NCBI GenBank assembly: GCA_002309995.1
Contig: DBYB01000060.1
Coordinates: 13,441-35,538, forward strand
Source of the DNA: Bacteroidales bacterium UBA1197
GTDB taxonomy: Bacteria; Bacteroidota; Bacteroidia; Bacteroidales; UBA932
Direction: 5' to 3'
Length of the DNA: 22,098 nucleotides
The notes below the pieces were generated by a model. That model made no database searches, had not been told where the DNA came from, and saw only the letters and a list, made by a program, of their open reading frames with translations. This document shows, in pieces, positions 7,549 to 15,652 of this stretch; the stretch's first letter is position 1; each line of letters starts with the position of its first letter. The position numbers were made by a program, and so were the translations under genes.

Positions 7549-8853
7549 CTATCGTCCCAGGAACCACTTCCAAGCTGGAACGATGTGAATGATTCCACAA
7601 GAATCATCTATCTCCTCTTCCTGATCGCGGGTTACGATTGTCATATCAGCGCAATGCGTTAACGCAGCAGCTTCACGTATTCCTTCCACTTCCCTGCCAC
7701 GGGTTTCTTTATCTTTCATATCCCAGCACACCTGGATTAACTGCTTTACGGCTGTTTCGGTCTGGATGACGAAATCACATTCTTTGTTCCCCAGATAGTA
7801 ACAAATCTTTTCCCCGTCTGGAAGGTTTCGCAACAGCTGAAGATACACGGCATTCTCAAAGAGAATACCATCGTCATCACGGCCTGGGATTAAGACTGAC
7901 TGGCGCAATCCATTATCTACGCAATAGTATTTTGGTAGAGCACTAGTTTCTTTCTTGAAAGACTGATCGAATTTGGTCACCTTGTACAACAAGAAGATAT
8001 TGCAGGTCTTTTCCGCATAGTCGTAAAGGTCATCTTTGCTAACCTTCCGGCCTTGGGAGCGCATGTCGTTGTAGATAGCGTTGATGGAGGCGGGTTTGGT
8101 CATTCCCGCCATCAGGCGCTTGATTACATACTTGACACGTTCCGGATTGGACAAGTTATAGCGTTCAATTAGGTCCCTAAATATCATAGTGTTGAAATAC
8201 CCCTGCAATAGTTTGTCCTTCATTGCGCGGCTGGGCTCCAGGACCACCTCCGGATAACCGCCTTCGTGGACAAATGCATCGAAAGCCATTCGGAGTTTTG
8301 CCAAGTCCTGTTCAAGGTAACTGTCAGTGGAAAGGCCTTTGAACTGACAGTATTCCCCAAAGGATAAAGGATACTCTTTATACTCCAGCGGCCAGCCACG
8401 CAGGGCAGTGTTCAACTCTTCCGACAACATATCGGCATTGCTTCCGGAAATGAAGATATGCTTGCTATAGTGTTTAAATAAACGCATTACAAAGAGTTCC
8501 CATCCCTCGATTCGCTGAATTTCGTCGAAGAAGAAGTAGACATCTTTGATGGGAATGTCTGGATACATTTCCATATAAGCCTCAAGGATGGAGTTGAAGT
8601 CCGAGGTCTGCATCTGGTCGAAACGCTCATCGTCAAAGCCAATCCAAGCGATTTGACGAGGGCTGACGCCGTCTTTGAGGATGCGTTCGACGCATAGTTC
8701 CATTAGCGTGGATTTACCGCAGCGACGGACACCCACGACAGTGATTATCTTCTTAGCATTAAGGGGCAATTCAACCTCGCGAGGATTGTACGGAACAGGT
8801 ATCTCCTGCTGTTTGATGGCTATGAGGGATTTGATAGTTTCTTTTATCGTCAT
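7549..8853 (-). CDS. AAA-type ATPase with C-terminal DUF4143 domain (second copy, distant paralogue)
   Basis: A 434-residue protein of the same architecture as the ATPase at 6163-7449 but clearly diverged. Walker A is GVRRCGKST at 41-49, Walker B VYFFFDEIQ at 105-113, and a sensor-like IFISGSNA at 133-140. The DUF4143 region contains EYPLSFGEYC and GGYPEVVL, and the C-terminal part has ECDFVIQTE (nuclease-like core, canonical ExK not obvious). I chose ATG 8853 because the TTG-initiated form at 8880 would overlap the -7 element at 8876-8869. Two palindromes sit upstream of that promoter, so regulated expression is likely. Its cellular role is unknown. Confidence 0.9.
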   Translation of the reverse strand: MTIKETIKSLIAIKQQEIPVPYNPREVELPLNAKKIITVVGVRRCGKSTLMELCVERILKDGVSPRQIAWIGFDDERFDQMQTSDFNSILEAYMEMYPDIPIKDVYFFFDEIQRIEGWELFVMRLFKHYSKHIFISGSNADMLSEELNTALRGWPLEYKEYPLSFGEYCQFKGLSTDSYLEQDLAKLRMAFDAFVHEGGYPEVVLEPSRAMKDKLLQGYFNTMIFRDLIERYNLSNPERVKYVIKRLMAGMTKPASINAIYNDMRSQGRKVSKDDLYDYAEKTCNIFLLYKVTKFDQSFKKETSALPKYYCVDNGLRQSVLIPGRDDDGILFENAVYLQLLRNLPDGEKICYYLGNKECDFVIQTETAVKQLIQVCWDMKDKETRGREVEGIREAAALTHCADMTIVTRDQEEEIDDSCGIIHIVPAWKWFLGR

Positions 8854-8868
8854 GGCGTCTGATTTTTG

Positions 8869-8876
8869 CAAAGATA
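8869..8876 (-). promoter_or_regulatory. -7 promoter element for the minus-strand DUF4143 ATPase
   Basis: Minus-strand TATCTTTG (8876-8869) matches TAnnTTTG and ends 15 bases before the ATG at 8853. The first palindrome begins 6 bp further upstream. Confidence 0.65.
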
Positions 8877-8881
8877 ACAAC

Positions 8882-8933
8882 TTTCCTAAACATTAGGAAA
8901 CAATATCAGAAAACTTTCCTAAAATTCAGGAAA
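8882..8933. promoter_or_regulatory. Two 19-bp palindromes, probable operator pair
   Basis: The first site is TTTCCTAA-ACA-TTAGGAAA (8882-8900), with perfect 8-bp arms. The second is TTTCCTAA-AAT-TCAGGAAA (8915-8933), with one mismatch in the arms. The centres are 33 bp apart, about three helical turns. The first lies between the expected -33 and -7 positions of the ATPase promoter and the second just upstream. This suits a dimeric regulator binding cooperatively on one DNA face. Confidence 0.75.
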
Positions 8934-8981
8934 ATTGATTGTGACGTGTCCAGACAAAGTGTCCTTCCTGAATGGCGGCGA

Positions 8982-9320
8982 ATGATGGATTACGGTGACT
9001 TCGGAACAGAGCGGATATGTTCCGACGATGATTTCCATGCTGCTATGATCATCTCGAAGGCCCTTCTGCAGCATACCGCAAGAGTCTTTAAAGAGCTGCC
9101 GCGAGTGGCCACACAGAAGGCTACAGGAAGCGGCCAGAAAACGGTTCGTCGCCAACTTTTCCTTGACGCTCTACCGGATGAATTCGACCGCCAGACCTTC
9201 ATCGAGATTTCGTCACGCCTGGGAATGCCGCTTTCAACAGCGGAAAGAAATATCAAAAAATGGACTGATGAAGGACTGTTGATCCGGCAGGATCTGGGGC
9301 ACTATAAAAAGCGCAAATAA
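8982..9320 (+). pseudogene. C-terminal remnant of a DUF3987/VirE-associated protein
   Basis: The frame can be opened at GTG 8946 or ATG 8982/8985, but the protein-like part starts near MDYGDFGTERICSDDDFHAA. Both this helical segment (ISKALLQHTARVFKELP) and the winged-helix-like tail (RQLFLDALPDEFDRQTFIEI, then LGMPLSTAERNIKKW) resemble the C-termini of large DUF3987 proteins found on Bacteroidales mobile or prophage-like cassettes. At about 112 residues it lacks the DUF3987 ATPase and any VirE domain, so I treat it as the 3' end of a deleted gene. It could still be expressed as a small DNA-binding protein. The family call is from memory of the pattern and is moderate. Confidence 0.55.
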
Positions 9321-9339
9321 GCGCACTTTTCGCGTGCGC
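9321..9339. other. Small GC hairpin after the DUF3987 remnant
   Basis: GCGCAC (9321-9326) pairs with GTGCGC (9334-9339) around TTTTCGC. It begins directly after the TAA of the remnant. No T-tract follows, so it is a weak terminator candidate at best. Confidence 0.4.
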
Positions 9340-9385
9340 GAACTTTATAAGTGTCGAATCTTATCGAAAAATCAGTAAAAAAAGC

Positions 9386-9393
9386 TAACTTTG
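9386..9393 (+). promoter_or_regulatory. -7 promoter element of the restriction operon
   Basis: TAACTTTG matches TAnnTTTG. Transcription would start near 9399, which excludes the ATG at 9395 and leaves about 38 nt of leader before ATG 9437. No clear -33 element is visible. Confidence 0.6.
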
Positions 9394-9436
9394 TATGATA
9401 AAGCACCCAAAAATAGACAGAAAGCAATCAAATCCT

Positions 9437-10774
9437 ATGGGATTGAAATTCATAGACCTGTTCGCCGGTCTTGGTGGATTCCATCTCGCGCTCCAGAAAC
9501 TGGGGCACGAGTGCGTTTTCGCCAGCGAATTGAAAGAGGATCTCCAGAAGTTGTATGAAATCAACTTCGGAGGTGGCGTCATTCACGGCGATATTCTCTC
9601 AATTGAGCCTAAAGACATACCGGCTCATGATATTTTGTGCGCCGGCTTCCCGTGTCAACCTTTCAGCCAAGCAGGAAAACGCGAGGGCTTCAAGGACAAG
9701 AAAGAACGTGGAAACTTCTTCTTTACCATCTGCAAGATTATCGAGTACCACCGCCCAAGATACGTGATGCTCGAAAACGTGTCCAACCTCAATGGGCACG
9801 ATGGCGGTGATACGATGCGCGTGATTTTGCGAGAACTTGACAAACTGGAGTATGATGTGCCGACTCCGGAGATTCTTTCTCCACATCAGTTTGGCATTCC
9901 ACAGCACCGTCGCAGGGTATATATTGTAGCTGCTGATCGCAGGCAAGGTGGCCTTGGTGATTTCAAGTATCCGAAGCCGCTCAAGAAGAAGACTCACATC
10001 AAGACGGTCTTGGACGAATCCAGCACGGAGTATATGCACCTTAAGCCGGACACCCGCCTTCAGATGGAAGTCTGGCAAGAATTCCTGGATCTCACTGAGG
10101 AGCACGAGGGAAAGATTCCTCGTTTCCCCATTTGGGCAATGGAGTTCGGAGCCGATTATCCTATCTCCCCTGCACCGGCCTTTAATTCTGCCGACAATCT
10201 ACTGGGCAAACGCGGCAAACTCGGTCGTATGATTGAGGGCTGGAATCTCGAAGACTGCCTCGCTCAACTTCCCGTCTATGCACGTACAGCTACATCCAGG
10301 GAGTTTCCGAAGTGGAAGATCCGCTACATCGAGGAGAATCGCAAATTCTACGAGCGCAACAAAGAATGGCTGGATGTATGGCTTCGGAAGGTGCAGCATT
10401 TTGAAAACAGCCATTTGAAACTTGAATGGAACTGTGGCCCGAAGGCAACGACCACGATGGAGGATAAGATCATTCAATTCCGGGCCTCCGGAATCCGTGT
10501 CAAACTTCCGAATTTCGCTCCAGCTCTTAACCTTGTAGGAACACAAGTGCCTATTTGCCCTTGGATCAATCTCCCTCCAGAATCATTGGCTGAAGGCGAG
10601 CCCGGCAAGGGCCGTTATATGACAATGAGAGAGGCAGCAGCTTTACAATGTATGCAGGACCTCAAATTCGGAGAAGGAGAATTCCATCTCACACAGTCCA
10701 GGGTTTACGAGGCTCTCGGCAATGCGGTCAATGTTGATGTAGTTTACAGAATCGCTAAAAACCTGATCAAGTGA
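9437..10774 (+). CDS. DNA (cytosine-5)-methyltransferase, restriction-modification type
   Basis: A 445-residue C5-cytosine methylase. Motif I is FIDLFAGLGGFHLAL (5-19); motif IV is GFPCQPFSQAG (70-80) with catalytic Cys73; motif VI is MLENVSN (111-117); motif VIII is QHRRRVYIVA (156-165). A variable target-recognition region follows, then motif IX-like TMREAAALQCMQ (near 396) and motif X EALGNAVNVDVV (near 425). All motifs are in canonical order and intact, so it should be active; the target sequence cannot be read. I chose ATG 9437 because the family begins directly at MGLKFIDLFAG and the promoter element overlaps the ATG at 9395. It is the first gene of the operon; the GHKL gene starts 1 nt after its stop. 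Its job is probably to protect host DNA. Confidence 0.95.
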   Translation: MGLKFIDLFAGLGGFHLALQKLGHECVFASELKEDLQKLYEINFGGGVIHGDILSIEPKDIPAHDILCAGFPCQPFSQAGKREGFKDKKERGNFFFTICKIIEYHRPRYVMLENVSNLNGHDGGDTMRVILRELDKLEYDVPTPEILSPHQFGIPQHRRRVYIVAADRRQGGLGDFKYPKPLKKKTHIKTVLDESSTEYMHLKPDTRLQMEVWQEFLDLTEEHEGKIPRFPIWAMEFGADYPISPAPAFNSADNLLGKRGKLGRMIEGWNLEDCLAQLPVYARTATSREFPKWKIRYIEENRKFYERNKEWLDVWLRKVQHFENSHLKLEWNCGPKATTTMEDKIIQFRASGIRVKLPNFAPALNLVGTQVPICPWINLPPESLAEGEPGKGRYMTMREAAALQCMQDLKFGEGEFHLTQSRVYEALGNAVNVDVVYRIAKNLIK

Positions 10775-10775
10775 T

Positions 10776-12326
10776 ATGAGTGATGTAAAAATACCTAAAG
10801 TTAGTGTCCGTATTGGGACGTCTATGTATGGACGGTTCCAAGATATGAGGAACAACATATCACACATCCTTGCAGAGTTTGTGGATAACGCCTTACAGTC
10901 CTCACGAGATCATCGTGAGGAACTGGTGTCTCTGGACCCTTCCTATAAACTTGAAGTTAACATCCAAATTTTCTGGGATGAAACCTTCACTAAGATGAGT
11001 GAGCGGAAAGCCACCAAGTTTGTTATTAAGGATAATGCCGGTGGTATCGCCGCAGACAGGTTTATTCACGCTTTTGAGCCTGCCAGCCTCCCTGATGATC
11101 GTTCTGGTCTCAACGAGTTTGGAATGGGCCTTAAAACTGCCGCCTGCTGGATAGGAAAGAAATGGGTAGTCAAAACCAAAGCCCTTGGCGAAGGCGTTGA
11201 GCGTGTGGTGTCTTTTGACCAGGATCTTGTTATTGAGAACAATTTGGAAGAGGTCGATGTTGTCGAGAATCCTTTGCAGACTAATGAGCATTACACTATC
11301 GTTGACATTGATGCTTCCTCAGATAATATCCCCTCAGAGAGGAGCCTAAACAAGATAAAAGAAGAACTGGCGAGCATTTATCGTAATTCTCTCCGTAGCG
11401 ACGAAATGACACTTATAGTTAACAATGACGTTCTCTCGTTTAAAGACTACGTCATTCTTAACGCCCCGTATGTTAAAAACCCCAATGGACCGTCTTTACT
11501 CTGGAAGAAGGATATCGACTTCCCGTTTGGTAAGTATCATGCCAAAGGGTTTGTCGGCATCTTGAAAGACATTAACAGCGCTCAAAATGGACTTGTTCTT
11601 TCTCGTCGCGGAAGAGTGATCATCGGAGCCGATTACGATGGACGTTATTTCCCCAGGTGTATTTTTGGCGCCTCGCCAAGTACGTTCCGATACAAAAGGC
11701 TATTTGGCGAACTTGAACTTGAGGGGTTTGCAGTATCGTTTAATAAAAACGACATCCAGGACAAGGAGAATCTGGAAATGCTAATGGAGGTACTGAAGGA
11801 TGAACTACGTAATAAAGACTTTGACATTCTCGTACAAGCCGACGATTACCGAGCCGACAATACTGCTAAGACAGTTAAAAAAATAGTTTCTCGACACGAC
11901 GAGGCCCCCAAAATCAAACGCACACCGGTTGTCATTGATACAAAACCTATCGAGGAGAAGGTAAAGGTCGCTGAAACAAAGCCCGTTGTCCCAGAACCCG
12001 TCCCTGAAGAGAATGTCATCAATGAATACAAGCAGCCGGATTTCTATGAGATTAATGGAAAGATGCATCGCTTGATTGTTAAATTCATAGATGAGGGGAC
12101 TGAACTCTGCTGGCTGGGCGTATCCAAGGATGAACCCGATGCCATCGTCTGTAACATTAACGTAAAGCACGACTTCTTCAAGGTCTTTGGAGATCCAACA
12201 GATCCTGTAATCGCGTTGCTAAAAACCCTTGCGGTTGCACGATATACCACCGAAGCTGTCAATAACAAGACAGCAATGGCCATGATGGACTTTTTCAACG
12301 AATATATCAAGAAGACAAAGGTATAG
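10776..12326 (+). CDS. GHKL ATPase, MORC/MutL-like, of a restriction-modification system
   Basis: A 516-residue protein with an N-terminal Bergerat-fold ATPase. The N-box is EFVDNALQSS (34-43, Asn38 for Mg), the G1 box KDNAGGI (85-91), and the G2 box NEFGMGLKTAA (113-123). The rest matches the MORC-like ATPases that sit beside cytosine methylases, Z1 proteins and PD-(D/E)XK nucleases in bacterial operons. By analogy with MutL and MORC, ATP-driven dimerisation may clamp DNA and license the nuclease; that is inference. Residues about 380-415 form a charged, proline-containing linker before a conserved C-terminal domain. It is spaced 1 nt from each neighbour, so strict co-expression is expected. 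Confidence 0.88.
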   Translation: MSDVKIPKVSVRIGTSMYGRFQDMRNNISHILAEFVDNALQSSRDHREELVSLDPSYKLEVNIQIFWDETFTKMSERKATKFVIKDNAGGIAADRFIHAFEPASLPDDRSGLNEFGMGLKTAACWIGKKWVVKTKALGEGVERVVSFDQDLVIENNLEEVDVVENPLQTNEHYTIVDIDASSDNIPSERSLNKIKEELASIYRNSLRSDEMTLIVNNDVLSFKDYVILNAPYVKNPNGPSLLWKKDIDFPFGKYHAKGFVGILKDINSAQNGLVLSRRGRVIIGADYDGRYFPRCIFGASPSTFRYKRLFGELELEGFAVSFNKNDIQDKENLEMLMEVLKDELRNKDFDILVQADDYRADNTAKTVKKIVSRHDEAPKIKRTPVVIDTKPIEEKVKVAETKPVVPEPVPEENVINEYKQPDFYEINGKMHRLIVKFIDEGTELCWLGVSKDEPDAIVCNINVKHDFFKVFGDPTDPVIALLKTLAVARYTTEAVNNKTAMAMMDFFNEYIKKTKV

Positions 12327-12327
12327 G

Positions 12328-14631
12328 ATGGAGCAAATCATTGTCAATAAAGGCGCTAAAGTCGAAAACACAAAGAAGAATGTCCTGCAGGAAGTGAACA
12401 GCGGTGAATTCTTCGAAAAGTTTATCGACTATATCCGTCGCTCTGAGAGCAATCCTAAAGGACTCTCAAATGCTGCCATTGCAACCTTCCGTGAGGAAGC
12501 AAGCGATGTCCTGGCACATTGTAACCCCCATTATGCTGTAGACAAGCCCGAGACTACTCATTTGGCTGTCGGTTATGTGCAGAGTGGCAAGACGATGTCC
12601 TTTACTGGCGTTACAGCTCTTGCTAAAGACAATGGTTATCGTGTTATCATTTATCTTGCCGGCACAAAAAACAATCTGCTGGACCAGACTCAAAAGCGCC
12701 TTCGCAAAGACCTTATCGGTAAGAATGGTGCCAATAACGACTACTACAAAATCCATCCAAATCCTACAACGGTTGATATTGATGACATCGTGGGCAACCT
12801 TGAGTCTATCGAGAAGCCGATTGTCCTGATCCCGATACTTAAGCACTACGATCACATTCTAAAAGTCCGCCAGATTTTCAACAATTCTGAGGTAAAGGAA
12901 CTCATGGCGAATGAGACGGTCATCATCATTGACGATGAGGCAGACCAAGCCTCTCTCAATAGCTATGGCCGTCGCAATAGCAAATACGAGGAGGACTCAA
13001 AGTCGCGCACTTATGATGCCATTCTAAAACTGCGTGCCGATCTTCCCGGTAACACCTACATCCAATACACGGCAACGCCTCAGGCTAATATCCTCATCAG
13101 CATGCAGGATCTCCTTTCCCCGAAAAGCCATACCCTCTTAACACCTGGTGAAGGCTACGTCGGCGGAAAACTCTTCTTCGGCAAAGGTGACAATGGCGAC
13201 CTGTACAATGGAGAATTGATAATTGAAATACCCGAAAAAGAAGTATTCCACAAGAAATACAACCCGCTCACTGAAATGCCGCAGTCACTTAGAGATGCTC
13301 TGATGATGCACACACTTGCCGTGGCTATCGTCGTGAAATATCTCAAAGTGGACGGAGTTAATTATCTCTCCATGATGGTCCACCCTGACAATACCATCGA
13401 TTGGAATAAGACTTTCTGGCAGTGGATTGATACCGAATTGAAGACCTGGCGCCGCCTAATGGGTAAGCCCGACGATAACTATGACAAGTTCCAGATGCTT
13501 AAACGCTTCGAGCAACTATTCCCGCTTGCCTTGGAGCATTACGAAATCGATGAACGACCGAGTTTTGAGGAAATAAAGCCTCTTATCGCCGAAGTCCTCA
13601 AATCAAAAAAGGTGTACCTGGTTAACACGGATGCAGAGGCGCAAACCGAAATCCAGTGGGATGACTACAAAATGCATATTCTGGTGGGCGCCGAGATGCT
13701 CAATCGAGGCTTCACTGTAGAGAAACTGGCCACCACCTATATGCCACGCTATACGAAGGGCGCTACCAATGCCGATACCATCCAGCAACGCTGCCGTTTC
13801 TTCGGCTACAAGATGGATTATATTAAGTCCTGCCGTGTCTTCCTGCCTGGCAACTCCATTGCGAACTACTTGAACTATGTTAAGCACGAAGAAGAATTGA
13901 GGTCCACGCTCGCTTCCTGCGATTCTCTGGAGGCAGCTGAGCGCAAAGTTCTCCTATCCCCTTCTTTGCGCCCTACACGCGCAAATGTACTGCCGATTTG
14001 GGTGGTCAATACCAGAATGTCCGGAATGAATGCGCTTCAAGCGTTCTCCAGCAAGTCTACTATTGAAAGAAACGACGATCTTGTCGCCACCTTCCTCAAA
14101 AAACACGAGAACGACTGGACCGAACGCAAGGATACCACAATATACCGCACCCATCGCTGGCTCAAACTTGGCATCGATGAAGCCATTGAGTTCTTAAGCG
14201 AATTCAACTTCAAAAACTGGCCAGACGCTCAAAGGAAGGCCGACACTATCCGTTACCTGCGTTATCTTGCTGGGGCCCCTGGAAGTGATAAAATTGATTA
14301 TATCTATTTTTATCAGATGGCTTTTGGAGCGCCTGCAATTGAACGTAATTTCGATGCTTCCGAGCGTCGACTTGCCAGTAATACGCGCATTTTCGCCGGC
14401 CCAAGTTCTAAAGAGGATTCAACTGATTATCCTGGTGATGACAAGATCGTGGGGAGCAATGAAACGCTCACCTTCCAGCTTTATCACATCCGCCTAAAAG
14501 GCGCAGAACTTGACTATCCAAAAGAAGCGTACACAATGGCCATCTATGTTCCTAAGGAACTTGCCGCCACATATACATCCAACGAACAGTATAACATTGA
14601 CGATTCGGACGACGAGGAAGATGAAGAATAG
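12328..14631 (+). CDS. Z1-domain protein, superfamily-2-helicase-like ATPase
   Basis: A 767-residue protein. Walker A is VGYVQSGKTMSF (81-92), Walker B VIIIDDEADQAS (198-209), and TATPQAN (248-254) resembles helicase motif III. The Z1 region carries AEMLNRGFTVEKL (455-467) and IQQRCRFFGYK (485-495), like motifs V and VI with an arginine-finger-type RCR. It ends in the acidic tail DDSDDEEDEE. Z1 proteins are known from the neighbourhoods of GHKL ATPases and DNA methylases in predicted restriction systems; a DNA translocation or remodelling role is likely but unproven. The start is 1 nt after the GHKL stop. Confidence 0.9.
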   Translation: MEQIIVNKGAKVENTKKNVLQEVNSGEFFEKFIDYIRRSESNPKGLSNAAIATFREEASDVLAHCNPHYAVDKPETTHLAVGYVQSGKTMSFTGVTALAKDNGYRVIIYLAGTKNNLLDQTQKRLRKDLIGKNGANNDYYKIHPNPTTVDIDDIVGNLESIEKPIVLIPILKHYDHILKVRQIFNNSEVKELMANETVIIIDDEADQASLNSYGRRNSKYEEDSKSRTYDAILKLRADLPGNTYIQYTATPQANILISMQDLLSPKSHTLLTPGEGYVGGKLFFGKGDNGDLYNGELIIEIPEKEVFHKKYNPLTEMPQSLRDALMMHTLAVAIVVKYLKVDGVNYLSMMVHPDNTIDWNKTFWQWIDTELKTWRRLMGKPDDNYDKFQMLKRFEQLFPLALEHYEIDERPSFEEIKPLIAEVLKSKKVYLVNTDAEAQTEIQWDDYKMHILVGAEMLNRGFTVEKLATTYMPRYTKGATNADTIQQRCRFFGYKMDYIKSCRVFLPGNSIANYLNYVKHEEELRSTLASCDSLEAAERKVLLSPSLRPTRANVLPIWVVNTRMSGMNALQAFSSKSTIERNDDLVATFLKKHENDWTERKDTTIYRTHRWLKLGIDEAIEFLSEFNFKNWPDAQRKADTIRYLRYLAGAPGSDKIDYIYFYQMAFGAPAIERNFDASERRLASNTRIFAGPSSKEDSTDYPGDDKIVGSNETLTFQLYHIRLKGAELDYPKEAYTMAIYVPKELAATYTSNEQYNIDDSDDEEDEE

Positions 14632-14637
14632 GAGGTG
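14630..14637 (+). promoter_or_regulatory. Strong Shine-Dalgarno sequence of the DUF4420 gene
   Basis: AGGAGGTG overlaps the Z1 stop codon (TAG 14629-14631). Its GGAGG core ends 9 nt before ATG 14645. Such a complete site is unusual here: the other starts in this window lack one. Confidence 0.7.
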
Positions 14638-14644
14638 AAACACT

Positions 14645-15649
14645 ATGCCACAGATTAATGCACTTTTCAATCGCTTTCAAGCACTTCGCAATCAGGCTAC
14701 AGAAGACGGCCGTTTTACCGTCGTCTCTATTAATGATCTGCCTCACAAGTTGGGTGTCTCTCAGGAGGGCTTTCCTATGTTTTTTGTCCGGACGAACCCA
14801 TCAGCATCGTCTGTACAGAACATTGTCAGAGAAATCTTATCCGTGGAGTACAACGTCTCTTGCAAATTGATTGATGACAATGGCAATTCCCAAGACGATA
14901 TATTCTGCATTATCACGCTCCGTTCCCTTGATGCGCCCCTCCAGTCGTATTTCATTGAGATATTTACGATGATGCTGCATAAACTGCAGCCCATACCCTC
15001 TAACCGAGAACTTTCCGTGGAAGTTGAGAACCTCATAGCCATTTTTGACGCTCTCACCAACCCGCCGAAGAAGAAGATCCAAGGACTCTGGGCGGAGCTA
15101 CTTGTAATCGAACAGAGCACACAACCTGAAACCCTCATTAACGCGTGGCACGCAGTTCCCTCCGCAAAGTATGATTTCACCCTTGGGCGCGACAAAATCG
15201 AGGTCAAAAGTACGTCTTCAGAAGAGAGAGTACACAGATTTTCACTGGACCAGTTGAATCCCTCCCAGAACTCTCGGCTACTCGTTGCATCAACCGTGGT
15301 GCGTGAATCAGGACCTGCAGCGGATGGACTGTCGGTGAAAGGCCTATATGACAAGATCCGCGAAAGAGTGAGTGCTATTGATTCCCAAATCCGCCTCTTC
15401 ACTATTATTGCGGAAACTGTAGGCTCAGACCTCGCTAAACTCGAAAACATATTCTTTGACTATACATCAGCCGTAGATTTCCTGGAATTCTACGACTACC
15501 ATGATATTCCCAGCATATCTAAAGATCACGTTCCTTCACTGGTTTCAGAAGTTAAGTTTGCGAGCAACCTGAATGGCCTGACTGATGTACGGAAGGAAGA
15601 GTCCCCTTTTGATATGGAATCGAGTCCATTATTCAGAAGTCTGATATAG
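14645..15649 (+). CDS. PD-(D/E)XK motif protein (DUF4420 type), probable restriction nuclease
   Basis: A 334-residue protein of the family annotated as PD-(D/E)XK motif protein. The nuclease core reads GLWAELLVIE (147-156, with Glu151), then YDFTLGRDKIEVKST (176-190), which supplies Asp177, Glu186 and Lys188 in the D...ExK pattern. It should be the DNA-cutting subunit of the operon. Start ATG 14645 has a textbook Shine-Dalgarno. It lies 13 nt after the Z1 gene and 3 nt before the 762-residue gene. All three core catalytic residues are present, so there is no sign of inactivation. Confidence 0.87.
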   Translation: MPQINALFNRFQALRNQATEDGRFTVVSINDLPHKLGVSQEGFPMFFVRTNPSASSVQNIVREILSVEYNVSCKLIDDNGNSQDDIFCIITLRSLDAPLQSYFIEIFTMMLHKLQPIPSNRELSVEVENLIAIFDALTNPPKKKIQGLWAELLVIEQSTQPETLINAWHAVPSAKYDFTLGRDKIEVKSTSSEERVHRFSLDQLNPSQNSRLLVASTVVRESGPAADGLSVKGLYDKIRERVSAIDSQIRLFTIIAETVGSDLAKLENIFFDYTSAVDFLEFYDYHDIPSISKDHVPSLVSEVKFASNLNGLTDVRKEESPFDMESSPLFRSLI

Positions 15650-15652
15650 CCT

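Noticed and set aside
9395..9436. Upstream ATG for the cytosine methylase (14 extra residues)
   Set aside because: The TAACTTTG element ends 2 bases before it, so the transcript would start at or beyond this ATG. The family begins at the ATG at 9437.
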